DNA of 64,000 nt. Source: Gammaproteobacteria bacterium (GTDB lineage: Bacteria; Pseudomonadota; Gammaproteobacteria; HTCC5015). A model generated the notes under the pieces. The model made no database searches, had not been told where the DNA came from, and saw only the letters and a program-made list of their open reading frames with translations. Below are positions 53,322 to 61,467 of this stretch, in pieces. The number at the start of each line of letters is the position of its first letter. The first letter of the stretch is position 1. The translations under genes were made by a program, and so were the position numbers. The stretch is taken from assembly GCA_028284675.1 (NCBI GenBank), contig JANQRI010000034.1, forward strand, positions 1-64,000, in the 5' to 3' direction.

Positions 53322-53893
53322 TCCCGCTCCTTAATTTATTGTTGTGCTAAGAATAAACACCCTATGTGGTTAAATCCAGAAGTGATTTTGAGTTAAAAGC
53401 CGGCAGCTTTGTTACTTAGAAATTCAAGCAAATTTGCTTGGGTTTGGATACTTTTATCTGGTCAACCTATTCTAGCCTCCAAGTGTCTGCTGGCTATGCT
53501 TTCCTGATAATTTGTAGCTTATGCAGTTCGTCTGTTTGTATTTTTAAGGCTCCAGGTGTCTAAATTATTGGTTTCAATAGCCATTTTAGGTTTTTCAGCT
53601 TAATGTCTATTATCGTTTTTATTAATGCATGTAGCACAAGTTCGTGATTTAACAAGCACAAATATAAGGGATCTTTAAATTCATGGGGTGAGGGATAAGT
53701 CGAAAATTTGGAATTAGTAGAAGGAAAGATTATGCAAATAAAGAAGGGCCTAAGGAGGGGAAAAGCGTGCTCGTTACCTAAAAACCCAAAATATTGTCCA
53801 AGATTTTGGGTTTCAGATGTTTCTTCTTTCTTTATATTCAAATATGATACGGCAAAAGGCTATGATAATTAATAATTAAGCCGGGCAAAAGAA
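53322..53893. other. 572-base AT-rich stretch upstream of the CHAT cassette
   Basis: Bases up to about 53417 are the upstream part of the DUF3592-like gene, and a related sequence occurs at 59401-59492. The rest is AT-rich with one perfect hairpin (53782-53813). An open frame at 53560-53841 on the minus strand has no ribosome site and an unlikely composition. The promoter of the cassette must lie here. Confidence 0.5.
53782..53813 (+). terminator. perfect 11-bp hairpin ahead of the cassette
   Basis: AAACCCAAAAT (53782-53792) and ATTTTGGGTTT (53803-53813) are exact reverse complements around ten bases, then a T-rich but interrupted run (TTTCTTCTTTCTTTA from about 53819). It could be a terminator, or a leader element of the lipoprotein gene 80 bases downstream. 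Confidence 0.4.
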
Positions 53894-54871
53894 TTGCATA
53901 GGTATTACAGGGCTAAATCGACAATAAGATTTTTCCTGGGCGCTTGTTTAATTGCGGCCGTGGGAGGCTGTGCTGTTAGCCCTTCGACTTATAGATCTGT
54001 GAATAATCTGCCAGGAATATTGGATTTAAAGTTAACCTATGTTTCATGTTCAGTAAGGGGTCAGGATGAAGTCGGAATATTTAGCAGCATAGATTATAGC
54101 GATTTTCTTGACCAGGCAGCGCAGAGTAATCAATACAATCAAAATGGCACTAATCCGATAGTGACCGGATTAGGGCTTGCGATCGGGGCTGCAATAGTTA
54201 AATCGTTGCGAGGTTCTCATGAGCTGAACTGGCATGATATCAGTTATTTGCACTTGGACCTTAACAGTAAACTTATTGGTGACCTTAAACATGCACTGGC
54301 AGAGTTAGGAATAAAAAAATTTTTAAGTAATAAAAGCAGACTCGCAAATGCCCAGCTTTCTAAAGCACGAAGTTTACACCCTAATAAATATCTAATAGAA
54401 ATTGATGCGCGATTCTTTTTAGCTTCAGATTACAATCACAGCACCGTCCAGATGGATGTCAGAATATGGGAACCCTATGCCCGGTCACAGAGAAGCAAAA
54501 ACCCTGTTTACTCTAACCGGTTTCGTTATTTGTCAGACCCTGTTACTGAATATATTAATTTGGATGATTACACAAACCCAGTATGGCCGGTTTTTGAGGA
54601 AATTTGGTTTGCAGATGATGGCTATGTGATAAAGAGCAGCCTTAATGAAGGGATCGACTCTGTAATTTCTATGCTGGCGTTTGATTTAGAAAAGTTGGCG
54701 GGTAACTATAATCAAGCAATACCAAGAAATAAGAAAAATGTTGGCAGCTTATATGGTTTGGTATTGCCTGGATATAAAGTCAGTGAGCAAGGGAGGCGCA
54801 TCATTATTATTGGAGGTGATGGATCATACTACTCCTTATTGAAAGACAAAACCTTCGAGTTATTAAAATAA
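53894..54871 (+). CDS. lipoprotein, first gene of the CHAT cassette
   Basis: 325 residues from a TTG start, the only one that includes the whole leader. Signal peptide with lipobox AAVGGC (residues ~21-26), so it is probably lipid-anchored in the envelope. A short hydrophobic Gly/Ala stretch (NPIVTGLGLAIGAAIVKSL, ~95-112) follows. The soluble remainder has LHLDLNSKLIGDLKHALAEL, PNKYLIEIDARFFLASDY, TVQMDVRIWEPYARS and WPVFEEIWFADDGYVIKSSL. No family recognised; the layout recalls penicillin-binding-protein-activator-like or CsgG-like accessory lipoproteins only vaguely. Markedly more AT-rich than core genes. Followed after 11 bases by the CHAT gene. Confidence 0.7.
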   Translation: MHRYYRAKSTIRFFLGACLIAAVGGCAVSPSTYRSVNNLPGILDLKLTYVSCSVRGQDEVGIFSSIDYSDFLDQAAQSNQYNQNGTNPIVTGLGLAIGAAIVKSLRGSHELNWHDISYLHLDLNSKLIGDLKHALAELGIKKFLSNKSRLANAQLSKARSLHPNKYLIEIDARFFLASDYNHSTVQMDVRIWEPYARSQRSKNPVYSNRFRYLSDPVTEYINLDDYTNPVWPVFEEIWFADDGYVIKSSLNEGIDSVISMLAFDLEKLAGNYNQAIPRNKKNVGSLYGLVLPGYKVSEQGRRIIIIGGDGSYYSLLKDKTFELLK

Positions 54872-54882
54872 TTACTCTTTAA

Positions 54883-57666
54883 GTGTGTGCTAATTTCGTG
54901 AAAATTTTTTATACCTATAATTACTTTATTTTGTTGCTCTTTCTGTTTAGCAATAGCGCCCTATGTGGAAAGCAATCTGATGCTAAATTTTTTTTAGATC
55001 CTGCACATGAAGAGCGCACTAACAGGGTCGATTATAATTTTGCAAAACGCTTATTGCTGCATGCGGAAGAACTTACTCAAGAAGGCGATATGGCTGAAGC
55101 AAAAACCTTTTACAGTAAGGCTGTTGGGGCTTTCAAAGTAATGAACCTTCAAAAAGAAGCAGGTTTTTTATTAGTGCGTATGGGGTTGGGTGAAAGAAAA
55201 CACAATAGAGATGACCTGGCTGTTAAGCATTTAAAAGATGCCTATGAAGTATTCAGTCTTGCCGAAGACTATCGTAATGCAGCTACAACTGCGCTGTTTA
55301 TTGCTGATATCTATAATAGGAAGCCGGAGTTTTTGGCAGAAGCTTTTCAATATTACGATAATGCGATAAAAAATTTATCAACACTTAATGCCAGTTGTAA
55401 AAACCCCCCATGTGAAACTCTTGGGGAGTTCTTGCAATATAGTGCAATGGTTTCAATGGCAGACTTTTTAAGTAAGCAAAGCCAGGCCGGTCAGGCGCTG
55501 GACTACTACTACACCGCATTGAAATACTTTGAGTCAGTTAATGATCATATCAGTGCAGCTGAGATTCAAAATCGTATCGGGGTTTTATTGGCTGAATGGG
55601 GTGATGCTCAAAAAGCCTATCGCTATTTTGACAGTGCCCTGGATCATTTGGCAAATGTTGTAACTGATCAAAAAGCAAAAACGCCAGCATATTATATTCT
55701 TGCAAAAAAATTTGAACAATATGATCTGGATACATTAATTAACAGTATTAAGGCGAATAATATAGCTTATAAAGCTAATGTTCAAAGCTTAACGGAGCCT
55801 ACGCAGGTTGCAGATATTAGTGAGCTGGTTCAGCGGTTCGAGTCGAAGATAGCCAATTCTAATCAATTGCCTGTGATACTTAGTAACCAAGGTATGTTAT
55901 TTGCAATGCAAGGCGATTTCACCAAAGCGATTGATAGTCTAAAACGGTCTTACAAGCTTTTAGACCAACAAAATAACAGCGAAAAAAACAGGAGTATTGT
56001 GCTTAATAATCTAGGCAGTGTATATGCCCAGATGGGTGAGTACCAAATGTCCATTAACTATTTGAAACAAGGGATATCATTGGATGAGCAATATGGATTC
56101 AAAGCACCCCTGGCGAAAAAATATTCAAATCTGGGGCAGACTTATATGGTTCTCGGTGACTATTCCAGGGCTATAAGCAGTTTGCAAAAATCCATTGATA
56201 TCGTTGAAAAATATCGTTTGCAAGCTTCCGGAGATATGCGCCGTGCCTATTTGTCTAGTCAGCTTCCGGTTTATCATCATATGGCGCTTGCATTTGCAAT
56301 GAATGGCAATGCCATTGAAGCGATCACAATATTGGATCAAAGCCGTTCTAAGTATTTGCTGGAAAGAATTCAAAAAGATGATGCTGAAAGCCATGATTCT
56401 CTAAACCTCGTAGATTATAAAAAGAAGCTGGCCAAGGATGAAGCTTATATCATATTAACTATCCCCAGTAATTCACATATTTTGCTTTCTCTGGTTTCCG
56501 CTGAGCACATTGATACCAAAGTTATTAACATCGGTGATTCGCTTAGAGAGATATGGCCGAAAATGAAACAATCAGCACAGGATGGCTTTAAAAAGAATAA
56601 TATAGAGTATCGCGAGCCACCTAATACGGTTGCAATATTAAATACTCTGATCAAGTATTATCTGTTGGTGGTCGGAACGCCTAAAGTAGATCGATCATTA
56701 AGCGATAGAAGGGCTTTAAAAAATTTATCGACGTATTTTTATGATTTATTAATAGCGCCTACCTACCCTAGGCTAAAGAGTAAACAAAAATTAAATTTTA
56801 TTACTGGCAATATATTATCGTATTTGCCTTTTTCTACGCTTTTGTTGCCTGACGACCGTTATTTAATTGAGTCTCATGATATACAGCATATATATTCTTT
56901 GGGTGTTACGCAGGCTATGGCAAATAGAAAATACTCGAATAAAAGAAAATCAATGTTGGCATTTGGTGGTGCAAAATATAGTCAGGAAAGCGAAATATCA
57001 AACCCATTTATTGGCATTAAAAGCGTTCAAGATGCCCGCAGAGCAAGATTAAATGCCAGTATTAGATGGAGTAACCTTCCTGGGACAGTTTTTGAAGTTG
57101 GTAATATTACTCGGATGCGGACAGATGCATTAGCATTGTTGGGTCAAATGGCTTCGGAGTTGAATTTGAAGAAATTATCCAATCAGGGGAAATTGAAAAA
57201 CTATAAAATTTTGCATTTTGCACTACATGGCTATTTTGTTCCGGAAGCACCTGAGGAATCGGCATTAGTGATGTCGTTGCCGGCTAAAAATAGCAGCGAG
57301 GATGGTTATCTTACGACAGATGAAATCGGAAATCTGAACCTGGAAGCAGATTTCGTCAATCTCTCGGCTTGTGATACGGGTTTAGGTCAATTGGTCAAAG
57401 GGGAAGGGGTCGTTGGCATTGGGCAGTCATTCATCATAGCAGGTGCTAATTCAATAGCGGTTACATTATGGCCGGTGGATGATACAGGAACCAGCCTGTT
57501 TATGACTGAATTCTATAAACGGTTTTTGGATAGCTCGAAATTGACTCGCACAGAAGCAATGTCCCAGACTAAGCGTGAATTTATTAAGGGTATGCACGGG
57601 AGCTTGTTAAAAGATCCTTTCTATTGGGGCGCATTTCTGATTTATCACGGCTCTTCAGCCAGGTAA
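54883..57666 (+). CDS. exported TPR protein with C-terminal CHAT protease domain
   Basis: 927 residues from GTG 54883 (GTG 54898 also possible). N-terminal signal peptide (FILLLFLFSNSALC). Residues ~50-450 are TPR repeats (LTQEGDMAEAKTFYSKAVGA, NNLGSVYAQMGEYQMSINYL, SNLGQTYMVLGDYSRAISSL). The C-terminal ~330 residues are a CHAT domain of the caspase-HetF family. Both catalytic residues are present: His782 in LHFALHGYF and Cys830 in VNLSACDTGLG. These are followed by GEGVVGIGQSFIIAGANS and TLWPVDDTGTS, the usual CHAT ending. CHAT proteases cleave partner proteins in bacterial defence and signalling, mostly in the cytoplasm; this one carries an export signal. The probable target is one of its three neighbours or an envelope protein. 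Confidence 0.9.
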   Translation: MCANFVKIFYTYNYFILLLFLFSNSALCGKQSDAKFFLDPAHEERTNRVDYNFAKRLLLHAEELTQEGDMAEAKTFYSKAVGAFKVMNLQKEAGFLLVRMGLGERKHNRDDLAVKHLKDAYEVFSLAEDYRNAATTALFIADIYNRKPEFLAEAFQYYDNAIKNLSTLNASCKNPPCETLGEFLQYSAMVSMADFLSKQSQAGQALDYYYTALKYFESVNDHISAAEIQNRIGVLLAEWGDAQKAYRYFDSALDHLANVVTDQKAKTPAYYILAKKFEQYDLDTLINSIKANNIAYKANVQSLTEPTQVADISELVQRFESKIANSNQLPVILSNQGMLFAMQGDFTKAIDSLKRSYKLLDQQNNSEKNRSIVLNNLGSVYAQMGEYQMSINYLKQGISLDEQYGFKAPLAKKYSNLGQTYMVLGDYSRAISSLQKSIDIVEKYRLQASGDMRRAYLSSQLPVYHHMALAFAMNGNAIEAITILDQSRSKYLLERIQKDDAESHDSLNLVDYKKKLAKDEAYIILTIPSNSHILLSLVSAEHIDTKVINIGDSLREIWPKMKQSAQDGFKKNNIEYREPPNTVAILNTLIKYYLLVVGTPKVDRSLSDRRALKNLSTYFYDLLIAPTYPRLKSKQKLNFITGNILSYLPFSTLLLPDDRYLIESHDIQHIYSLGVTQAMANRKYSNKRKSMLAFGGAKYSQESEISNPFIGIKSVQDARRARLNASIRWSNLPGTVFEVGNITRMRTDALALLGQMASELNLKKLSNQGKLKNYKILHFALHGYFVPEAPEESALVMSLPAKNSSEDGYLTTDEIGNLNLEADFVNLSACDTGLGQLVKGEGVVGIGQSFIIAGANSIAVTLWPVDDTGTSLFMTEFYKRFLDSSKLTRTEAMSQTKREFIKGMHGSLLKDPFYWGAFLIYHGSSAR

Positions 57667-57673
57667 AGTCACC

Positions 57674-58009
57674 ATGATATTGATCGTTAGAAATTTTTCC
57701 TTAAAAAAGAACCTTGTTAAAGCCAGCTTGGTTCTATGTTTCTTATTATGTTCTCTTGTGTTTCCTGTGAAAGGGGATCAAGAAGATCCTGATTTTATAC
57801 AAATTTTAGTATCATCTTTTTTTCAAGGGATGCTGAAGTCATATATTCGAACCCCCTCTTACCGACTTGATGAAACTGACAAAATTTATGAGTCGATGCT
57901 GCAGGAATTACTAAAACTGGAAGACCCTCCGGTTGTTTACAGTATCGATATATTATCTACATCCGATTTATATTTGAACAATAAACCTGATCATGATCAG
58001 AGAAATTAA
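57674..58009 (+). CDS. small exported protein of the CHAT cassette
   Basis: 111 residues, ATG behind AGGTAAAG formed over the CHAT gene stop. Signal peptide (ASLVLCFLLCSLVFPVKG) cleaved near GDQED. The mature ~75 residues are mostly helical (FIQILVSSFFQGMLKSYI, IYESMLQELLKLED) with no Cys. No family recognised. Its end overlaps the next gene by 17 bases. Size and position suit a regulator or substrate of the CHAT protease; that is inference. Confidence 0.65.
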   Translation: MILIVRNFSLKKNLVKASLVLCFLLCSLVFPVKGDQEDPDFIQILVSSFFQGMLKSYIRTPSYRLDETDKIYESMLQELLKLEDPPVVYSIDILSTSDLYLNNKPDHDQRN

Positions 58010-59111
58010 CCGAAAGACCATTTTTATGCGTTATAAATATATGCGGCTAATATTTTTTTCGGGCGTGATATATTTTTTTATGAGTAATAGCGTGTTGGCT
58101 AAAAGTTTTGAGAATATAAACTCAATGGTAAAGGAGCTGAAAAATTTAGATATCCCGGAGCTGGGGATAAACTTTCAGACGGCTTTGGAAAAACCAATTG
58201 AGGTTAGAGACATTGGTTATGGTGTGGCTCCTGTTTATTTATATGCGTTGCCTAAGGAAGAGCGAAATTACCAAATTTTAATATCTTCAATCGTTAAAGA
58301 AGGGCAACTATTTTATCCGGTTGTGCTATTGCTCAACAGTAATTTTGATGTGATTCTGGAAGTGCAAGAGCCCGCTATGGTTAAGATCGATGCCAGTGGT
58401 CGAGCCGTGTTTGATGTTGTGGTTCCTGTTGCCTCTGAGCATGATTACGTGTTAATAACCAGTGATACTCAGTTGTACGGGAAAAGCTCAGGGATAATAG
58501 GTGGTGGAAGCTTTGACCGTGTTATTTTTTCTGCCGAACCACAAATTGAGTTATTCATGCCGGGTTCGAGAAGAATAGACTCAGACCCTTTAATAAGAAA
58601 ACTCTATCAACCTCACAAAGGTTTTTATATAGGGTTTGGAGCAAATTTTGGAGGTGATCGGGTAGCCGTTAATCCTGGAGGTGATAACTATAAACCTGGG
58701 TCAGGGGGAATATTCTTTGTTGGATATGGTGGTCTATTATTTAAGTTGGACCATTGGGCTTGGCGCGCCTCTGTGGGGTGGAGATGTCATGGGTGTGTGG
58801 ACAAAGGAGAAAACCCTGAAAATGAACGTGGTGGTAGTGAAGCTATGATTATGCAATCTAGTTTGTTTTATTCGATGGTGAGGTGGAATATCGGTGCAGG
58901 CCTTTATTCGGATCTTAATAATTCATTAGAAGACAATGATGGTAATATAATTGACTTCAAAGATAGTGTAGGTGCCCAAGTTTATCTGGAATACCGACTG
59001 TTAAATTCTTTTGCGTTCGGGGTTAGATATCTGGATATCGATTATGAAACAGATCGGGGTGAGACTTTCAAAGGTGTCAATTCATCAATTTATGTGAATA
59101 TTTGGTTTTAG
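57993..59111 (+). CDS. MalM-like domain fused to an outer-membrane beta-barrel
   Basis: 372 residues from 57993; ATG 58026 gives a better signal peptide (MRLIFFSGVIYFFMSNSVLA) and may be the true start. Residues ~70-165 resemble the periplasmic MalM domain of maltose operons (FYPVVLLLNSNFDVILEVQEP, HDYVLITSDTQLYG). The C-terminal ~165 residues (from HKGFYIGFGANFGG) form an 8-strand barrel-like region (GGIFFVGYGGLLFKLD, VGAQVYLEYRLLNSFAFGVR) ending in NIWF, the usual terminal Phe. Only two Cys (WRCHGC). The combination of a MalM domain with a barrel is unusual. It is the last gene of the CHAT cassette. Confidence 0.75.
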   Translation: MIREINRKTIFMRYKYMRLIFFSGVIYFFMSNSVLAKSFENINSMVKELKNLDIPELGINFQTALEKPIEVRDIGYGVAPVYLYALPKEERNYQILISSIVKEGQLFYPVVLLLNSNFDVILEVQEPAMVKIDASGRAVFDVVVPVASEHDYVLITSDTQLYGKSSGIIGGGSFDRVIFSAEPQIELFMPGSRRIDSDPLIRKLYQPHKGFYIGFGANFGGDRVAVNPGGDNYKPGSGGIFFVGYGGLLFKLDHWAWRASVGWRCHGCVDKGENPENERGGSEAMIMQSSLFYSMVRWNIGAGLYSDLNNSLEDNDGNIIDFKDSVGAQVYLEYRLLNSFAFGVRYLDIDYETDRGETFKGVNSSIYVNIWF

Positions 59112-59668
59112 GGTTTTTAAAATATAAATTTCTCTCTGAAGGCTATAATAGTTAGAAATATAGTTTTCTGGAACAATAATTTTGTTGCATGGCTTTATTA
59201 AAAATTATGGAGAATACAAGTCTCGATTTTACGTTGGTTGTTTAGAAGTGCTTCACCGCAGAGGGCTACTTTTTCACACACAGCGTCGCCATAGTGTAGT
59301 TTTTTGAAGTAAGTAAGACGTTCTTCCGGAATCAGCTCGGCGTAAGCCTGTGGGTTACTGCACATAAGGGCATACACAATAACACAAAAAACATAACGCT
59401 CATTCCCGCTTCTTAATTTGTTGATGCGGCAAAAATATACATACTGTGTGGTCAAATCCGGAATTGATTTTGGGTTGAAAGTCGACAGCTTTATGGTTGT
59501 GCTCTAGATAAAAGAATTTTTCTTGGTCGGATAATCTGCTCTATTATGCTATTGGTCTGCGGTGGCTGATTTTGTTTAACCAAAAGTTCGTACGCCATAA
59601 GCTGTATATAACAGGCAGAATGATAAGTGTTAAAATAGCCTAAAGACTTATATTGCCGGCAGCTTATT
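59112..59668. other. non-coding stretch behind the CHAT cassette
   Basis: It holds the decayed DUF3592-like copy (59217-59403) with its upstream region, which matches the intact copy up to about 59492. After that comes ~170 bases of AT-rich DNA leading to the metallopeptidase gene. I see no other structure. Confidence 0.55.
59217..59403 (-). pseudogene. decayed partial copy of the DUF3592-like gene
   Basis: ATG 59403, behind GCGGGA, starts MSVMFFVLLCMPLCAVTH, close to the N-terminus of the intact gene at 52497-53321 (FFVLLGVLMSALT). About 115 codons are then deleted and the frame shifts. In another frame QAYAELIPEE, KLHYGDAVCEKVALC and GEALLNNQRKIE match the intact QAYAELVPER, KLNYGGAVCEKATLC and CEALLNNQPKIE. 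The upstream DNA also matches (CATTCCCGCT...CTTAATTT, then GTGTGGTCAAATCCGG against ATGTGGTTAAATCCAG). It is therefore an older duplicate ruined by two deletions, facing the same way as the intact gene and bracketing the cassette between them. Confidence 0.85.
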
Positions 59669-60631
59669 ATGATTAATAATGAAATATTAACAAACTATTC
59701 TCGTGATAGTGAAATATTTTCACAAATAACAACTGATGTTTCGCATAATCCATTTGGCTTATTGATATCGTCAGCAATGAACCCCGGTGTTGATCAAAGT
59801 GGGTTGTCAGCTGATGTCCCTGTTTTAGGCTCTGATCTTATACTTGGTAGTCAAAGTCTGGTTAGCTATGTTAATGGGCTTTCTGATGAGCAGGCTAGAG
59901 ACCTTACGCCTGCGAATCGGGCTGAGCTTGTTCGGCGTTTAGCAGAAGATGGGTGGGGTAAAGAGCTGGTGGAGGGTGCATCCTGGTATGTCACAGAGCT
60001 TGATATGATCAAAAAGCTATACTCTTCATGGAAGCCTTCAGGCGCTTTCCTTGCGGAAACAGAATCTATTGTTGATGATGTGGCATTGTATTTGAGCTCA
60101 AATTATGACTTGAGTGATGTTAAGAAAAATTGGAAATCTCTTCCTGCATTAGAAAAAGAAAAGTTTCTTGAAGGTTTTTTACAGCAGCAATTTTCAATTA
60201 TGAAGCTGGATGCTTTTCCTAAGATTCAATTCACTCATTTTGATTCTTCCAAGTCGCAGTTTATTCCAAACGGCACATATGACCATGAAAGTAACACTGT
60301 TTCTATAAATCTTCATCCTAATGATTTGAATTCCAACTCATTCGTTAAAGCGGTGTCAACTGCATTTCATGAGGGGATGCATAGCTATCAGGCTCAGCTA
60401 ATTGATAAAGCAGCAAAAGGTGAATTTAATTCTGTATCTCCTATTTGGGGAGATGTATTGATGTTATGGGTAAACGGGCAAGATAACGCATCAATTGATG
60501 CCACGCGCTGGGGGGATGGCTATCAACAAAACCCACAAGAGGCCCAGGCATGGTCAGCAACGGACTGGCTTAGAGAAAGTATGGGGGCAGATAAGTCAGG
60601 CTTATATACTTGGAGTTGCTCATCAAAGTAG
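59669..60631 (+). CDS. leaderless zinc metallopeptidase-like protein
   Basis: 320 residues, no signal peptide. A zincin active site is visible: STAFHEGMHSYQAQLIDKA holds HEGMH (HExxH, His234, Glu235, His238), and NPQEAQAW places Glu291 as third metal ligand, the NPxExxA form found in many gluzincins. The N-terminal ~110 residues contain a Ser/Gly-rich disordered stretch (NPGVDQSGLSADVPVLGSDL). Leaderless HExxH proteins with disordered N-termini are often injected effectors; no secretion machinery lies in the window. Start at ATG 59669 with only a weak ribosome site. Confidence 0.75.
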   Translation: MINNEILTNYSRDSEIFSQITTDVSHNPFGLLISSAMNPGVDQSGLSADVPVLGSDLILGSQSLVSYVNGLSDEQARDLTPANRAELVRRLAEDGWGKELVEGASWYVTELDMIKKLYSSWKPSGAFLAETESIVDDVALYLSSNYDLSDVKKNWKSLPALEKEKFLEGFLQQQFSIMKLDAFPKIQFTHFDSSKSQFIPNGTYDHESNTVSINLHPNDLNSNSFVKAVSTAFHEGMHSYQAQLIDKAAKGEFNSVSPIWGDVLMLWVNGQDNASIDATRWGDGYQQNPQEAQAWSATDWLRESMGADKSGLYTWSCSSK

Positions 60632-60877
60632 CTTTGATAGATTTTGCAAAAAGTTATTAATGTGCTCTATTACTACAAGTGACGGTTGTTAATTTCCGAA
60701 CTGAATAACATTAAAGCTTAGAACAAACATAATGAGTTACTAAAGAATATTTCGAAGTATTCCATTTGTTGTATATTATGTATTTCAAATACTTAGCGAA
60801 TGGAGTATTTAATTGCCCTTCAGGAAAATGTTATAATTAAATTTAATTGCATAATAGCTATTTAATTAGGGGGCTCT

Positions 60878-61378
60878 ATGACTGAGCTAAGCATCGATAT
60901 AAATAACGCAGGTTCACTATTTGATAAATATGATACTTCAGGCACAGGTCTTAATGGAAGCTGGACACCAGGAGAGGCTGAAGCTTTCGATAAACTGGTT
61001 AAAGATAATGTTACGTCCAATGTTGATGGTGAGTATCCGATTTCAGGCTATTCTGTAAGAAATTTAGCTAATGAGCTAATAGGAAAAGAAGGATCTATAG
61101 GGGTTGATAAAGCAGATTTTATAGAGGGCTTAAAAAGGATAGATCGGGATCTTTATGGCCTAACTCAGGATTTGCTTAATAATAACGATACGATTGGCGA
61201 TTTGATAAAAAATGAAATAAATAATTTATTGAAATTTTACCCTGATCTTGAAAATCTCAGTAACAACGGCCGGCTTGATGCTGATGAAATGGATTTTATT
61301 GCTGAGTTGGGAAGCCTTTTGTTCGTAAAATTTGTTCCCGATGGGTATATTGAAAATCCGGATACATATCTTAAGTAG
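60878..61378 (+). CDS. EF-hand-like calcium-binding protein
   Basis: 166 residues behind GGGG. No signal peptide. The loop NLSNNGRLDADE near the C-terminus has the 12-residue EF-hand spacing (Asn1, Ser3, Asn5, Gly6, Leu8, Asp9, Glu12). A second, imperfect site with an insertion is near the N-terminus (DTSGTGLNGSWTPGE). VDKADFIEGLKRI also sits at an EF-hand-like end. Probably binds Ca2+. It lies 246 bases behind the metallopeptidase gene; whether it regulates that enzyme is unknown. Confidence 0.7.
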   Translation: MTELSIDINNAGSLFDKYDTSGTGLNGSWTPGEAEAFDKLVKDNVTSNVDGEYPISGYSVRNLANELIGKEGSIGVDKADFIEGLKRIDRDLYGLTQDLLNNNDTIGDLIKNEINNLLKFYPDLENLSNNGRLDADEMDFIAELGSLLFVKFVPDGYIENPDTYLK

Positions 61379-61467
61379 TTAATAATCGCTTAAAATTTTC
61401 CCGATGGCTTTATCAAGCTGTAAGTTTTGGTTTTATGCTGAGTGAAGAGCATCAGCGTCGGTATGGC

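Noticed and set aside
53560..53841. Open frame of 93 codons on the minus strand
   Set aside because: No ribosome site, odd composition, and it crosses the hairpin at 53782-53813; treated as non-coding.
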